DNA from: Betaproteobacteria bacterium SG8_40
Lineage (GTDB): Bacteria; Pseudomonadota; Gammaproteobacteria; Burkholderiales; Eutrophovitaceae
DNA length: 12,930 nucleotides
NCBI GenBank assembly: GCA_001304425.1
Contig: LJTS01000034.1
Span: 1-12,930 of the forward strand
Direction: 5' to 3'
Shown here: in pieces, positions 1 through 6,572 of the stretch
How the letters are laid out: every line of letters begins with the position of its first letter
How positions within the stretch are numbered: position 1 is the stretch's first letter
Translations under genes and position numbers: made by a program
The notes under the pieces: model-generated
Database searches by the model: none
The model's input: the letters and a program-made list of their open reading frames with translations, nothing else
Told to the model about the DNA's origin: nothing

Positions 1-2
1 AT

Positions 3-695
3 CACCATGGCGCAATGATACTGGCGATGAGTATTCTTGCTGCCTTGCTAAATCGTGGCCGTACCGGAGAGGGTTGCCGGGTCGACGTCAATCTCCTGTC
101 CTCGGCAATCGATCTGCAAATGGAATCGCTGACGTGTTTTCTGAACGGGTCGCGCCCGGAAACCACGCGCCATCCCAAGCGCTCGGGCGGCTGGATGTTT
201 CCCGCGCCCTACGGCGCCTATGCGACTGCCGACGGACATATCGTGCTGTCCTTTGCCGACATGCCGACGCTGGCGGAAGCTCTGGATGAACCCGCGCTCG
301 CGCAATTTCCGAACGACGAGACCTACCCCAGGCGCGAGGAAATCATTCCGCTGGTCGAACGGGCATTGCTCAAGCGCACCACGGCACATTGGGAGGAAAC
401 ACTCACCGAATACAAACTCTGGCACGCCCCGGTAAACGATTACGCGGCACTTGAAAAAGATCCACAGATCGCCTATCTCGGATCATTCGAGAAGCTCACG
501 GGTGCCACGGAACAGCCCCTGACCCTGGTCAAGCACCCGGCCCAGTACAACGGAAAAGTGCCGCCGGTGCGGCTGCCGCCCCAGCCCCTCGGCGCGCAGA
601 CAGAAGAGGTTCTGCGCGAGCTGGGTTACTCCGGGGCCGATATCGAACAACTGGCCAGCGATAAGGTCATCGGATTGGCGTCAGGTAGCGCTTGA
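3..695 (+). CDS. CaiB/BaiF family CoA-transferase, C-terminal part (5' end outside window)
   Basis: This is a family III CoA-transferase, which moves coenzyme A between carboxylic acids in the cytoplasm; the substrate cannot be told from sequence. The frame is open from the first complete codon and begins HHGAM, followed by a stretch ending LLNRGRTGEGCRVDVNLL. That matches the CaiB/BaiF region after the catalytic aspartate, where a GxHGA turn precedes a helix and an RTGxG(Q)-V-V/D-L segment. The catalytic Asp would lie upstream of the window. The C-terminal motif PPVRLPPQPLGAQTEEVLRELGYS is the usual CaiB ending (PAP-xLGxHT-EVL-ELGY). About 230 residues are visible out of the usual 380-400. 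An internal ATG at 15 is not the true start, because homology continues upstream of it. No cofactor or pathway neighbour is visible. Family is confident, substrate unknown. Confidence 0.88.
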   Translation, partial: HHGAMILAMSILAALLNRGRTGEGCRVDVNLLSSAIDLQMESLTCFLNGSRPETTRHPKRSGGWMFPAPYGAYATADGHIVLSFADMPTLAEALDEPALAQFPNDETYPRREEIIPLVERALLKRTTAHWEETLTEYKLWHAPVNDYAALEKDPQIAYLGSFEKLTGATEQPLTLVKHPAQYNGKVPPVRLPPQPLGAQTEEVLRELGYSGADIEQLASDKVIGLASGSA

Positions 696-801
696 CGGTC
701 TCGTTGGTCAGGCGAGGCTGCTGCAGAAAGGCGCGCCGGGTTACTTGTTGCGAAATGCGGCCGAAATCTCCACGGTCCCGGATGACGCACCCACAGCCCG
801 G

Positions 802-845
802 GCGCACCGGTGCGCATCTGAACAATCTGCGGCAGATGTTTATTT
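802..845. promoter_or_regulatory. Pair of palindromes between the CoA-transferase and the beta-helix gene
   Basis: A perfect 14-bp palindrome (gcgcaccggtgcgc, 802-815) is followed by a 6+1+6 inverted repeat (atctgc-g-gcagat, 825-837) and a short T-rich run (gtttattt, 838-845). The second could form a small stem with a following U-rich tract and act as a weak terminator for the CoA-transferase gene. Both could equally be operator sites for the next gene. The rest of the 265-nt gap (696-960) holds no convincing gene or strong promoter. Confidence 0.3.
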
Positions 846-960
846 GCGCTAGATCAAACGGGTGTAGCTTGTGACTGGCAGAACGTTCAAACAAATGGAA
901 GTTCAGCGTAAAGTATCCAAAACTGGTCACAATCGGCCTATCCGCAGCTTGTCCCCGAGA

Positions 961-2241
961 ATGTCGAAAATGGATTCCCGTATTGTTGCGGTGGTAGTCG
1001 GTCTGGCCATGGCAGCGGTTGCTTTCACAAGCTTCGCCACGCGAACGCGTTCCGCTTGCGAGCAGTTATCGCCGAATCCGAATCCTGCGGGAAGCCAGCA
1101 CAACTTCGACAGCCGGGATGGTTGCAACGAGCTCGACGATTACGAGAACTTCGGTACGCTGATCAACAGCGGCAAGTTCGACAATGCCGGCGCGCTGCGC
1201 AATTTCGGCAAGCTGCACAATCTCGGCGCGCTCAATAACTTCGGTGACATTTCGAACGTCCAGTCCAGATCCGGAAACACCAGAAACGATGGCACGTTGA
1301 ACAATTTCGGCAACGTCGGCGGTTATGGTTCTACCAAGAACACCGGAATTTTGAACAACTACGGTACCTTCAACGCCGGAGACTTTGGCGAAAATAGCGG
1401 CGTCATCAACAATTACTCCGACGCGACCCTGTCGAGCGAGCAGCGTTTCACCAACGACGGAGTGGTCAACAATACCCTTGGCGGCACCGTGAGAACCGGA
1501 ATCGGCTGGATCAATAATGGCACGCTCGACAATGGCGGCAGCCTGGATTTCGAGAAGGCCCGGTTTCTCAACAACAAGTGGATCATCAGAATCCACTCGT
1601 GCGCTTCGCTCGAGACGGCTCACGAAATCAACAATGCCGGTTTGATCAATTGCGAAGGAACGCTGACCAGCAACGGAGTTGTCAACAATAGCGGGCGCTT
1701 CTACGTTTCCGGTTCCGGAAGCGTGACTGGCGTGGGTGTTTTCGGCCAATCGGCAGGGGTGACACTTGTCGACGGGACCCTGTCGCAAACTGCAGTAAGA
1801 GTCAACGGCGGCACGCTGTCCGGAAGCGGCAGCATTGAATCCGAAGTTACGCTCACTGGAGGCACGATGGCACCGGGCAGCTCCGCAGTCGGCGCCATCG
1901 GCATCACGGGAAGCTATACGCAGACAGGCGGAGGCGAGTATGCGGTGGATATCGGTGGTTCGCGAGCGGGTGTCGACCACGACGTCATGCGCGTTTCCGG
2001 AACGGTCAGGCTGGATGGCCAACTCCGGGTTGTTCTCTACGATTCCGGCGGCAGGCGATTCGCCCCTGGCGAGGCCGACACTTTCGATATCCTGCGCGCG
2101 GACTCGATTGTCGGCGTGTTCAGCGGATTCCGGTTTGCGCCGTTGGACGAAACTCTCGAGTGGAAGGTTTCCTACCTGAAAGACGCCGACGGATCCATCG
2201 ACATTGTTCGATTGAGCGTCAATCGAATCAACGGCCGTTAG
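961..2241 (+). CDS. Secreted Asn/Gly-rich beta-helix protein with autotransporter-like repeat, no beta-barrel
   Basis: The protein is predicted to be exported. With the ATG at 961 it starts MSKMDSRIVAVVVGLAMAAV, a basic n-region followed by a hydrophobic core typical of a Sec signal peptide. An in-frame GTG at 871 would add 30 residues ahead of the signal, so 961 (or the ATG at 970) is preferred. Residues about 63-98 are six consecutive six-residue units of the form N-x-G-x-[LFI]-x, and looser NNxG motifs continue to about residue 245, suggesting a right-handed beta-helix. Residues about 284-320 (GGTLSGSGSIESE then GGTMAPGSS and GSYTQ) resemble the passenger-associated repeat of type V autotransporters. 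The 426-residue chain ends soon after, in VNRINGR, with no room for a beta-barrel. Four cysteines lie in the mature part. An adhesive, matrix or enzymatic role cannot be assigned. It faces ectD convergently. Confidence 0.72.
   Translation: MSKMDSRIVAVVVGLAMAAVAFTSFATRTRSACEQLSPNPNPAGSQHNFDSRDGCNELDDYENFGTLINSGKFDNAGALRNFGKLHNLGALNNFGDISNVQSRSGNTRNDGTLNNFGNVGGYGSTKNTGILNNYGTFNAGDFGENSGVINNYSDATLSSEQRFTNDGVVNNTLGGTVRTGIGWINNGTLDNGGSLDFEKARFLNNKWIIRIHSCASLETAHEINNAGLINCEGTLTSNGVVNNSGRFYVSGSGSVTGVGVFGQSAGVTLVDGTLSQTAVRVNGGTLSGSGSIESEVTLTGGTMAPGSSAVGAIGITGSYTQTGGGEYAVDIGGSRAGVDHDVMRVSGTVRLDGQLRVVLYDSGGRRFAPGEADTFDILRADSIVGVFSGFRFAPLDETLEWKVSYLKDADGSIDIVRLSVNRINGR
1147..1254 (+). repeat. Six tandem 18-nt units coding N-x-G-x-[LFI]-x
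   Basis: Six back-to-back hexapeptides are encoded here: NFGTLI, NSGKFD, NAGALR, NFGKLH, NLGALN, NFGDIS. Asn is invariant at position 1 and Gly at position 3, with a large aliphatic or aromatic residue at position 5. The DNA copies have diverged in sequence, so the repeat is conserved at protein level. The period suits stacking of short strands in a beta-helix. Confidence 0.75.
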
Positions 2242-2282
2242 GCGTAAGTGCTGCTCGCCTCGCGGGAGCGCAAATGCCTGGT

Positions 2283-3230
2283 TCAGCGATCCATCTGCTT
2301 GCTGACGTCGCGCAGGTAATCGGGTTCGACCGGTTTGATCGGAGTGAAGTCCTCACGCGTTGCCACATGTTCGGGTCTTGGATTGAGGCCGTACTTGGGA
2401 TTTCCCAACGCGTTATCGACGCTGTTGAAGACGAAGAACACATTACTTCGCGGATACGGGGAAATATTGCTGTTTGATCCGTGCATGGCGTTGCAGTCGA
2501 AAAACACGATCGAGCCGGCAGGTGCGGTCATTGATCGAATTCCGTTCTGATCAGCCAGAAAACGCAAACTGTCGGGGTCAGGAACACCGTATTCCTGCTT
2601 GCGTAGTGACTTCTTGTAATGATCGTCGGGTGTTTCGCCGATGCAGCTGATGAAATATTGATGCGAACCGGGCATGATCATCAGCGGCCCATTCTGGTCG
2701 TTGTTGGAGGTCAGCAGAATCGAGCAACTGACGGCACGCATGTTGGGCATGCCGTCTTCGACGTGCCAGGTTTCGAAATCCGAGTGCCAGTAAAAGTCCT
2801 TGCCGAACAGGCCGGGTTTCAGATTCGCCCTCGACTGATGCACATAGACTTCCGATCCGACGATTTGCCGGGCAATGTTCACCAGCCTGCGGTCCCGTGA
2901 CAGGCGCGAAAGCATTTTGTTGATCACATGCACCCGGAAGACGGAACGGACGATGTCGCCACCGGGTTCCCGGACGGCTTCGTCGCGCCTGGCGATTTCG
3001 GGATCGTGCGAAATACGCTCGACCTCTTGCAGCAACGCCTTCGTTTCTCGGGCGGACAGGAAGTTCTCAAGCAGCATGAATCCATCACGCTTGAAATTTT
3101 CCAGCTGTTCGCGGGTTGCGCCGGGACCTGGGTCTTTGGTCAGGTCGGTGTAAACCACCGGGTCCCGCCTCATGATGATTGCTGCGTCCTTGGTAACGCG
3201 TGATTCATAAGCGTCAGTAATTGGTGCCAT
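2283..3230 (-). CDS. ectD: Ectoine hydroxylase (ectoine dioxygenase)
   Basis: EctD is a cytoplasmic non-haem Fe(II)/2-oxoglutarate dioxygenase that converts ectoine to 5-hydroxyectoine using O2. The 315-residue length fits the family (about 300). The EctD signature is clear at residues 147-166: FYWHSDFETWHVEDGMPNMR. The iron-binding facial triad is H149 and D151 in that motif and H250 in the later AMHGS motif. R261 is a good candidate for binding 2-oxoglutarate. QSRANLKPG and GPLMIMPGSH are also typical. The ATG at 3230 follows AAGG-type purines at a usable distance. The gene is last in ectR-ectABCD, separated from ectC by 66 nt, the only sizeable gap in the operon. No clear terminator is visible in the 41 nt between its stop and the convergent beta-helix gene. 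Assignment is secure. Confidence 0.97.
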   Translation of the reverse strand: MAPITDAYESRVTKDAAIIMRRDPVVYTDLTKDPGPGATREQLENFKRDGFMLLENFLSARETKALLQEVERISHDPEIARRDEAVREPGGDIVRSVFRVHVINKMLSRLSRDRRLVNIARQIVGSEVYVHQSRANLKPGLFGKDFYWHSDFETWHVEDGMPNMRAVSCSILLTSNNDQNGPLMIMPGSHQYFISCIGETPDDHYKKSLRKQEYGVPDPDSLRFLADQNGIRSMTAPAGSIVFFDCNAMHGSNSNISPYPRSNVFFVFNSVDNALGNPKYGLNPRPEHVATREDFTPIKPVEPDYLRDVSKQMDR

Positions 3231-3296
3231 TTATCTTGCCTTCAGATTGCTGATTTCGTGTGTTTCGTGTCCCGAGGATTCCTTTTGAAACCTCGC

Positions 3297-3695
3297 TTAA
3301 GCTGCCGACGGTTCGTCCATTAGCGGATATACGCCCTCTTCGTCGTGAACCTCCCTGCCGGTCAACGGCGGGTTGAACACACAGATCATGCGCATTTTGG
3401 TCTTCGCCCGAAGGTAATGCTTGTCGTGTTGGTCGAGCGCGTACACTACGCCGGGTGTGATCTTGTGGATCTTGCCATCGGCGATGGTTTCCACTTCTCC
3501 TTCCCCTTCGACGCAAAGCACGGCTTCGAGGTGATTCTTGTACCAGATGTATGTTTCCTTGCCCGGAAACAGGATCGTTTCGTGGAGGGAGAACCCCATG
3601 CCGTCTTTCTTCAGCAAGATGCGGCGGCTGGCCCAGTTGTCCGTAACGACGTCGTGCTCGGAGCCCTCGATATCGTTGATGTTCCTTACTATCAT
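3297..3695 (-). CDS. ectC: L-ectoine synthase
   Basis: EctC is a cupin-fold, metal-dependent hydro-lyase (EC 4.2.1.108) that closes N-gamma-acetyl-2,4-diaminobutyrate into the ectoine ring with loss of water. The 132-residue protein has the usual family length and start (MIVRNINDIEGSEHDV). The residues described as iron ligands in characterised EctC proteins are present at the same numbers: E57 (in HLEAVLCVEGEGE), Y85 and H93. The ATG overlaps the ectB stop codon (ATGA, 4-nt overlap), indicating translational coupling. The downstream neighbour is ectD. Confidence 0.97.
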   Translation of the reverse strand: MIVRNINDIEGSEHDVVTDNWASRRILLKKDGMGFSLHETILFPGKETYIWYKNHLEAVLCVEGEGEVETIADGKIHKITPGVVYALDQHDKHYLRAKTKMRMICVFNPPLTGREVHDEEGVYPLMDEPSAA

Positions 3696-5005
3696 CGCGT
3701 CCCCCTTGCGAAGTTGACGACACGGATTTTGTCCGGTTGCACACGCTTCACGCCGAGCACCGAAACGATGCTTTGTTCGATGACGTCCAGCCCCTTGCGC
3801 AATAAATCCTCGTCAATGACGAGTGGCGCGAGAATCTTCAACACTTCGTCCCGCGAGCCCGACGTTTCGATCACAACACCATTGGCGAAAACCTCTGCCG
3901 CGATCCTTGCCGTCAGCTCGGGGTCTTCTGAAACCAGGCCCTGCATCATGCCCCGCCCGCGTGCCGAAAACTGTCCCTCGGGATAGCTTTCGACAATGTG
4001 TTGCAGCCACATCTCGATCATCTTTCCCTTGCGGGTGACCTCGCGACCGAAGTCGTCGCTGCTCCAGAACGACTGTATGGCCTGCTTGGCGGTTGCAAAC
4101 GCGAGGTTATTGCCGCGGAAGGTTCCGTTGTGTGCGCCCGGCGACCACACATCAAGTTCCGGATTCATCAGCACCAATGCCATTGGCAACCCATACCCGC
4201 TCAGCGACTTGGACAGCGTAACGATGTCGGGTTTGATTCCCGATGGTTCGAAACTGAAAAATGTTCCGGTCCGCCCGCACCCGGCCTGGATGTCGTCCAC
4301 GATCAACAGCATGTCGTGGCGCCGGCAAAGTTGTTCGAGGTCGCGTAGCCACCGGTGACCCGCCACGTTTACGCCACCCTCGCCCTGGACCGTCTCGACA
4401 ATGACCGCTGCCGGCTTGTCCACGCCGCTGCTGGAGTCCGACAGCATCCGCTCGATGTATTCGATCGTGTTGATGTTATCGCCGAGGTAGCCATCGTATG
4501 GCATGAACGTGACATTCCCGAGCGCGACGCCGGAGGCATCGCGAAACTTCGCATTGCCGGTCGCGGCAAGCGAACCGCCGGTCACGCCGTGGAAACCATT
4601 GGTAAACGAAACAATGTTGCTGCGCCCTTTTATTTGGCGAGCCAGTTTGAGTGCGGCTTCGACGGCATTTGTCCCGGTGGGGCCGGTGAACTGCACTTTG
4701 TACTTCATTGCGCGCGGATTGAGGATCAGGCGACCGAACGTTTCCAGAAACTCCTTCTTCGCGGTCGTCGCCATGTCGAGCCCATGTACCAGCCCGTCCG
4801 ATTCGACGTATTCGAGCACCGCCTCCTTCAATGCGGGGTGGTTATGACCGTAGTTCAGAGTGCCGGCGCCGCTGAAAAAGTCGATGTAGCGCGTGCCTTC
4901 CTCGTCCCAAAGCTGTGCTCCTTTGGCCCTGGTGAAGAGAACCGGGAAAGAGCGGATATAACCACGCACTTCAGACTCCATCCGGTCAAAAATCTTTAAG
5001 CTCAC
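3692..5005 (-). CDS. ectB: Diaminobutyrate-2-oxoglutarate transaminase
   Basis: EctB is a class III PLP aminotransferase that makes L-2,4-diaminobutyrate from aspartate 4-semialdehyde with glutamate as amino donor, the first committed ectoine step. The 437 residues are close to the family norm of about 420-430. Visible landmarks are FFSGAGTLNYGHNHP near residue 43, GPTGTNAVEAALKLAR near 108, the cofactor-ring contact D237 in VDDIQAGCGRTG, and the Schiff-base lysine K266 in TLSKSLSGYGLPMA. The start is GTG at 5005, chosen because an AAGGAG lies five bases ahead and because MSLKIFDRMESEVR is the normal EctB beginning. The shine-dalgarno overlaps the ectA stop codon (9-nt gap), and the 3' end overlaps ectC by 4 nt. 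Confidence 0.97.
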   Translation of the reverse strand: MSLKIFDRMESEVRGYIRSFPVLFTRAKGAQLWDEEGTRYIDFFSGAGTLNYGHNHPALKEAVLEYVESDGLVHGLDMATTAKKEFLETFGRLILNPRAMKYKVQFTGPTGTNAVEAALKLARQIKGRSNIVSFTNGFHGVTGGSLAATGNAKFRDASGVALGNVTFMPYDGYLGDNINTIEYIERMLSDSSSGVDKPAAVIVETVQGEGGVNVAGHRWLRDLEQLCRRHDMLLIVDDIQAGCGRTGTFFSFEPSGIKPDIVTLSKSLSGYGLPMALVLMNPELDVWSPGAHNGTFRGNNLAFATAKQAIQSFWSSDDFGREVTRKGKMIEMWLQHIVESYPEGQFSARGRGMMQGLVSEDPELTARIAAEVFANGVVIETSGSRDEVLKILAPLVIDEDLLRKGLDVIEQSIVSVLGVKRVQPDKIRVVNFARGTR

Positions 5006-5010
5006 TGCAT

Positions 5011-5016
5011 CTCCTT
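5011..5016 (-). promoter_or_regulatory. Shine-Dalgarno AAGGAG fixing the GTG start of ectB
   Basis: AAGGAG on the minus strand ends five bases before the GTG at 5005 and partly overlaps the ectA stop codon (TAAGGAG). This supports the GTG start and suggests coupled translation of ectA and ectB. Confidence 0.85.
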
Positions 5017-5632
5017 ACGTTAATGGGGTCCGGGCAAACGGACCAATCTTCAAAAGTACTTCTTCCTCGTGTTCTTCCCCGCCGAAGGCACTGCGATCGA
5101 ACAGCATCTGTTCCTCGAGCGGCGCACCAACGGAAGCGGCAAATCGCTGGAACATCCTGCGGGACGCTGCGTTCGACGGTGAAACGGTGGTTTCGATGGA
5201 CCGTACTGCAGCTACGGATTCGCGTGCCATCAAGTGCTGGAGCATCTGTATACCGAGGCGCGCGCCGCGCATTTCGGGATGGACGGCAACCTGCCAGACA
5301 AAGAAAGTGTCTGGCCTGGCAGGCAGTCTGTAACCGGAAACAAACCCGACTATGTCTTTCCCTGCCCTGCCGACGACACAAGTGTCGGAAAAATGGTGAC
5401 ACAGGAGCAGATATGCATAGGTCGAATTGAGATCAAGCGGCTTGCATGCGGAAATCAGTTTGTGGACCTGGGCCGCATCCGCGGCGACTGGTGTCTCGAG
5501 AACCGCGGCTGCCTTGTTCGAGCCAGCAAATCGCCTTTCGCGAACGTTGCTTTCCCCTGGTCTGCCGGCTTGCTTCAACAACTCTTCCGTCCCGTATTTC
5601 GAGAAAAGACCGGGATGGATTCCATCAGTCAT
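5015..5632 (-). CDS. ectA: L-2,4-diaminobutyrate N-gamma-acetyltransferase
   Basis: EctA is a GNAT-fold enzyme that acetylates the gamma-amino group of 2,4-diaminobutyrate with acetyl-CoA. The family hallmark LDLNSTYAYLLLCHHFSDTC begins near residue 66, followed by VGFVSGYR, FFVWQVAVHPEMRG (acetyl-CoA motif, residues 110-123) and ETTVSPSNAASRRMF. The ATG at 5632 is chosen because AAGGGA precedes it; the frame extends 51 nt further upstream but without better signals. This gives 205 residues, with about 40 N-terminal residues before the conserved domain. The acetyl-CoA loop reads RGARLG, so the glycine expected at the fourth position (RGxGxA/G) is arginine. The start overlaps the end of ectR by 8 nt. 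Confidence 0.95.
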   Translation of the reverse strand: MTDGIHPGLFSKYGTEELLKQAGRPGESNVRERRFAGSNKAAAVLETPVAADAAQVHKLISACKPLDLNSTYAYLLLCHHFSDTCVVGRAGKDIVGFVSGYRLPARPDTFFVWQVAVHPEMRGARLGIQMLQHLMARESVAAVRSIETTVSPSNAASRRMFQRFAASVGAPLEEQMLFDRSAFGGEEHEEEVLLKIGPFARTPLT

Positions 5633-6257
5633 AGTCCCTTGCGGCCTTGACCAACGGTCCTGTTGCGAGAATCGGCGCAGCATCGATGTCTTGCGCTTCC
5701 ATCAGGGCTACAACCCTCTCGAGCGACTTCGCGATCGCAATCTGTTCTGGGAGGGGCAATGCGCCAAGCGCTTCGGTCAAGCGGCTCTGTAACGGCGACG
5801 GTGCGCTTTCCACAACGTTGCGCCCCTGCTCGGAGATTGTGACGGTCACGACGCGCCGGTCCTTGCTCAGCCGCTCGCGTTTGACAAGGCCTTTTTCCTC
5901 AAGCCGGTCCAGAATGCCCACGACCGTGCTCGGGCTCAAAAAGATCTCGCGACTGATGGTGGTGGCCGTCATCGGCCCCTGCTCCGCGAGTGTGATCAGG
6001 CAGACCAGTTGCGGCGACGTGATTTGCGTTTTAGCCGCAAGTTCGCGCGAATACATGTCCACGCAGTGAATAATCCGTCGCATCGCGCTAAGGACGCGAA
6101 GATCCACCCGCTCGGATATCTGGCGGGGATCCAGTTGCGGCGGATCAAGAGGTACCGGTTCCGCGGTGACCGGAGTCGCGGCGGGGCTGGCCTCCGGTGC
6201 AGATGCGGTATTCACGGTCAGCGCCCGAGTAATCGACGTGAGGTCCTTACTTGGCAT
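5625..6257 (-). CDS. ectR: MarR-family regulator of the ectoine operon (EctR-like)
   Basis: This is a MarR-type winged-helix DNA-binding protein, most likely the local repressor of the ectoine genes. The core starts near residue 50 (RVDLRVLSAMRRIIHCVDMY). The DNA-binding part is MTATTISREIFLSPSTVVG as recognition helix region and LVKRERLSKDRRVVTVTISE as the beta-wing with its DRR motif. The first 45 residues are Ala/Pro/Thr-rich and probably disordered, making the protein (210 residues) longer than a typical MarR. It is the first gene of the operon and overlaps ectA by 8 nt, so it should be co-transcribed with its targets and autoregulated. EctR1 of the halotolerant methanotroph Methylotuvimicrobium alcaliphilum is a known MarR repressor of ectABC. 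Family is certain; the specific role follows from position. Confidence 0.9.
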   Translation of the reverse strand: MPSKDLTSITRALTVNTASAPEASPAATPVTAEPVPLDPPQLDPRQISERVDLRVLSAMRRIIHCVDMYSRELAAKTQITSPQLVCLITLAEQGPMTATTISREIFLSPSTVVGILDRLEEKGLVKRERLSKDRRVVTVTISEQGRNVVESAPSPLQSRLTEALGALPLPEQIAIAKSLERVVALMEAQDIDAAPILATGPLVKAARDYD

Positions 6258-6293
6258 ACTAGTCGTTTCGTTTCAGAATCATTTCAACACGAA

Positions 6294-6322
6294 ATATTAG
6301 CATTGCAGGCGTTTTTTCACAA
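6294..6322 (-). promoter_or_regulatory. Candidate sigma70 promoter for ectR-ectABCD
   Basis: On the minus strand TTGTGA (-35, 6317-6322) and TAATAT (-10, 6294-6299) are separated by 17 bases. A TGC just before the -10 gives an extended -10. This predicts transcription starting about 30 nt ahead of the ectR ATG at 6257. Each hexamer matches consensus at four of six positions. Another promoter may overlap the AT-rich palindrome farther upstream. Confidence 0.5.
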
Positions 6323-6382
6323 CCCCTGGAGTTTTTCGCAGGCGGATTGGATGGTAAAATATTTAAAGTAATTTCTTCTAAA

Positions 6383-6400
6383 ACATATATAAATATATGT
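6383..6400. promoter_or_regulatory. 8-2-8 palindrome, candidate EctR operator
   Basis: ACATATAT-AA-ATATATGT is a perfect inverted repeat with 8-bp half-sites and a 2-bp spacer. This layout suits a MarR dimer and, as recalled from the literature, is the same architecture as the EctR1 site in M. alcaliphilum. It lies in the most AT-rich part of the gap upstream of ectR, about 60 bp upstream of the candidate -35 box. Binding by this EctR is inferred. Confidence 0.55.
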
Positions 6401-6572
6401 CTTAAAGAGTAATATTCGCCCCTTCTTCATGTCTGAAGTCGTGCATCATCCCGATGCACGAGTCCAGCGGCATGATCGAGAATCCGACGAAGGCTTTTCC
6501 GGCATTCCTGCGCGCAACCCACCAGCGAGCATCGGGGTCTGGTTAGGTTCAGATTGATGCTCGATCGATTGG

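Larger units (their letters stand above)
6258..6572. other. Intergenic control region between ectR and the RNA methyltransferase gene
   Basis: This 315-nt gap holds no credible gene. The left half (6258-6415) is AT-rich and contains the ectR promoter and palindrome. The right half contains a 5-bp stem at 6425-6438 (cttca-tgtc-tgaag), immediately followed by a perfect 9-bp stem with a 5-nt loop at 6439-6461, and a longer inverted repeat, cgagcatc at 6526-6533 with gatgctcg at 6556-6563. The last could end transcription of the methyltransferase gene, although no U-run follows. Confidence 0.6.

Noticed and set aside
871..960. GTG at 871 as start of the beta-helix protein
   Set aside because: It puts 30 polar residues before a normal signal peptide and lacks a ribosome-binding site; the ATG at 961 places the signal at the N-terminus.
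1066..2022. Long minus-strand frame of 318 codons opposite the beta-helix gene
   Set aside because: It is antisense to the Asn/Gly repeats, whose codons avoid stops on the other strand. It has no recognisable motif, and the plus frame has a signal peptide and repeats.
2242..2282. Rho-independent terminator between the beta-helix gene and ectD
   Set aside because: The GC-rich segment forms only short imperfect stems and has no T-run on either strand.
3214..3744. Minus-strand frame of 176 codons over ectC
   Set aside because: It is a frame-shifted shadow of ectC, whose iron-ligand residues and length are unambiguous.
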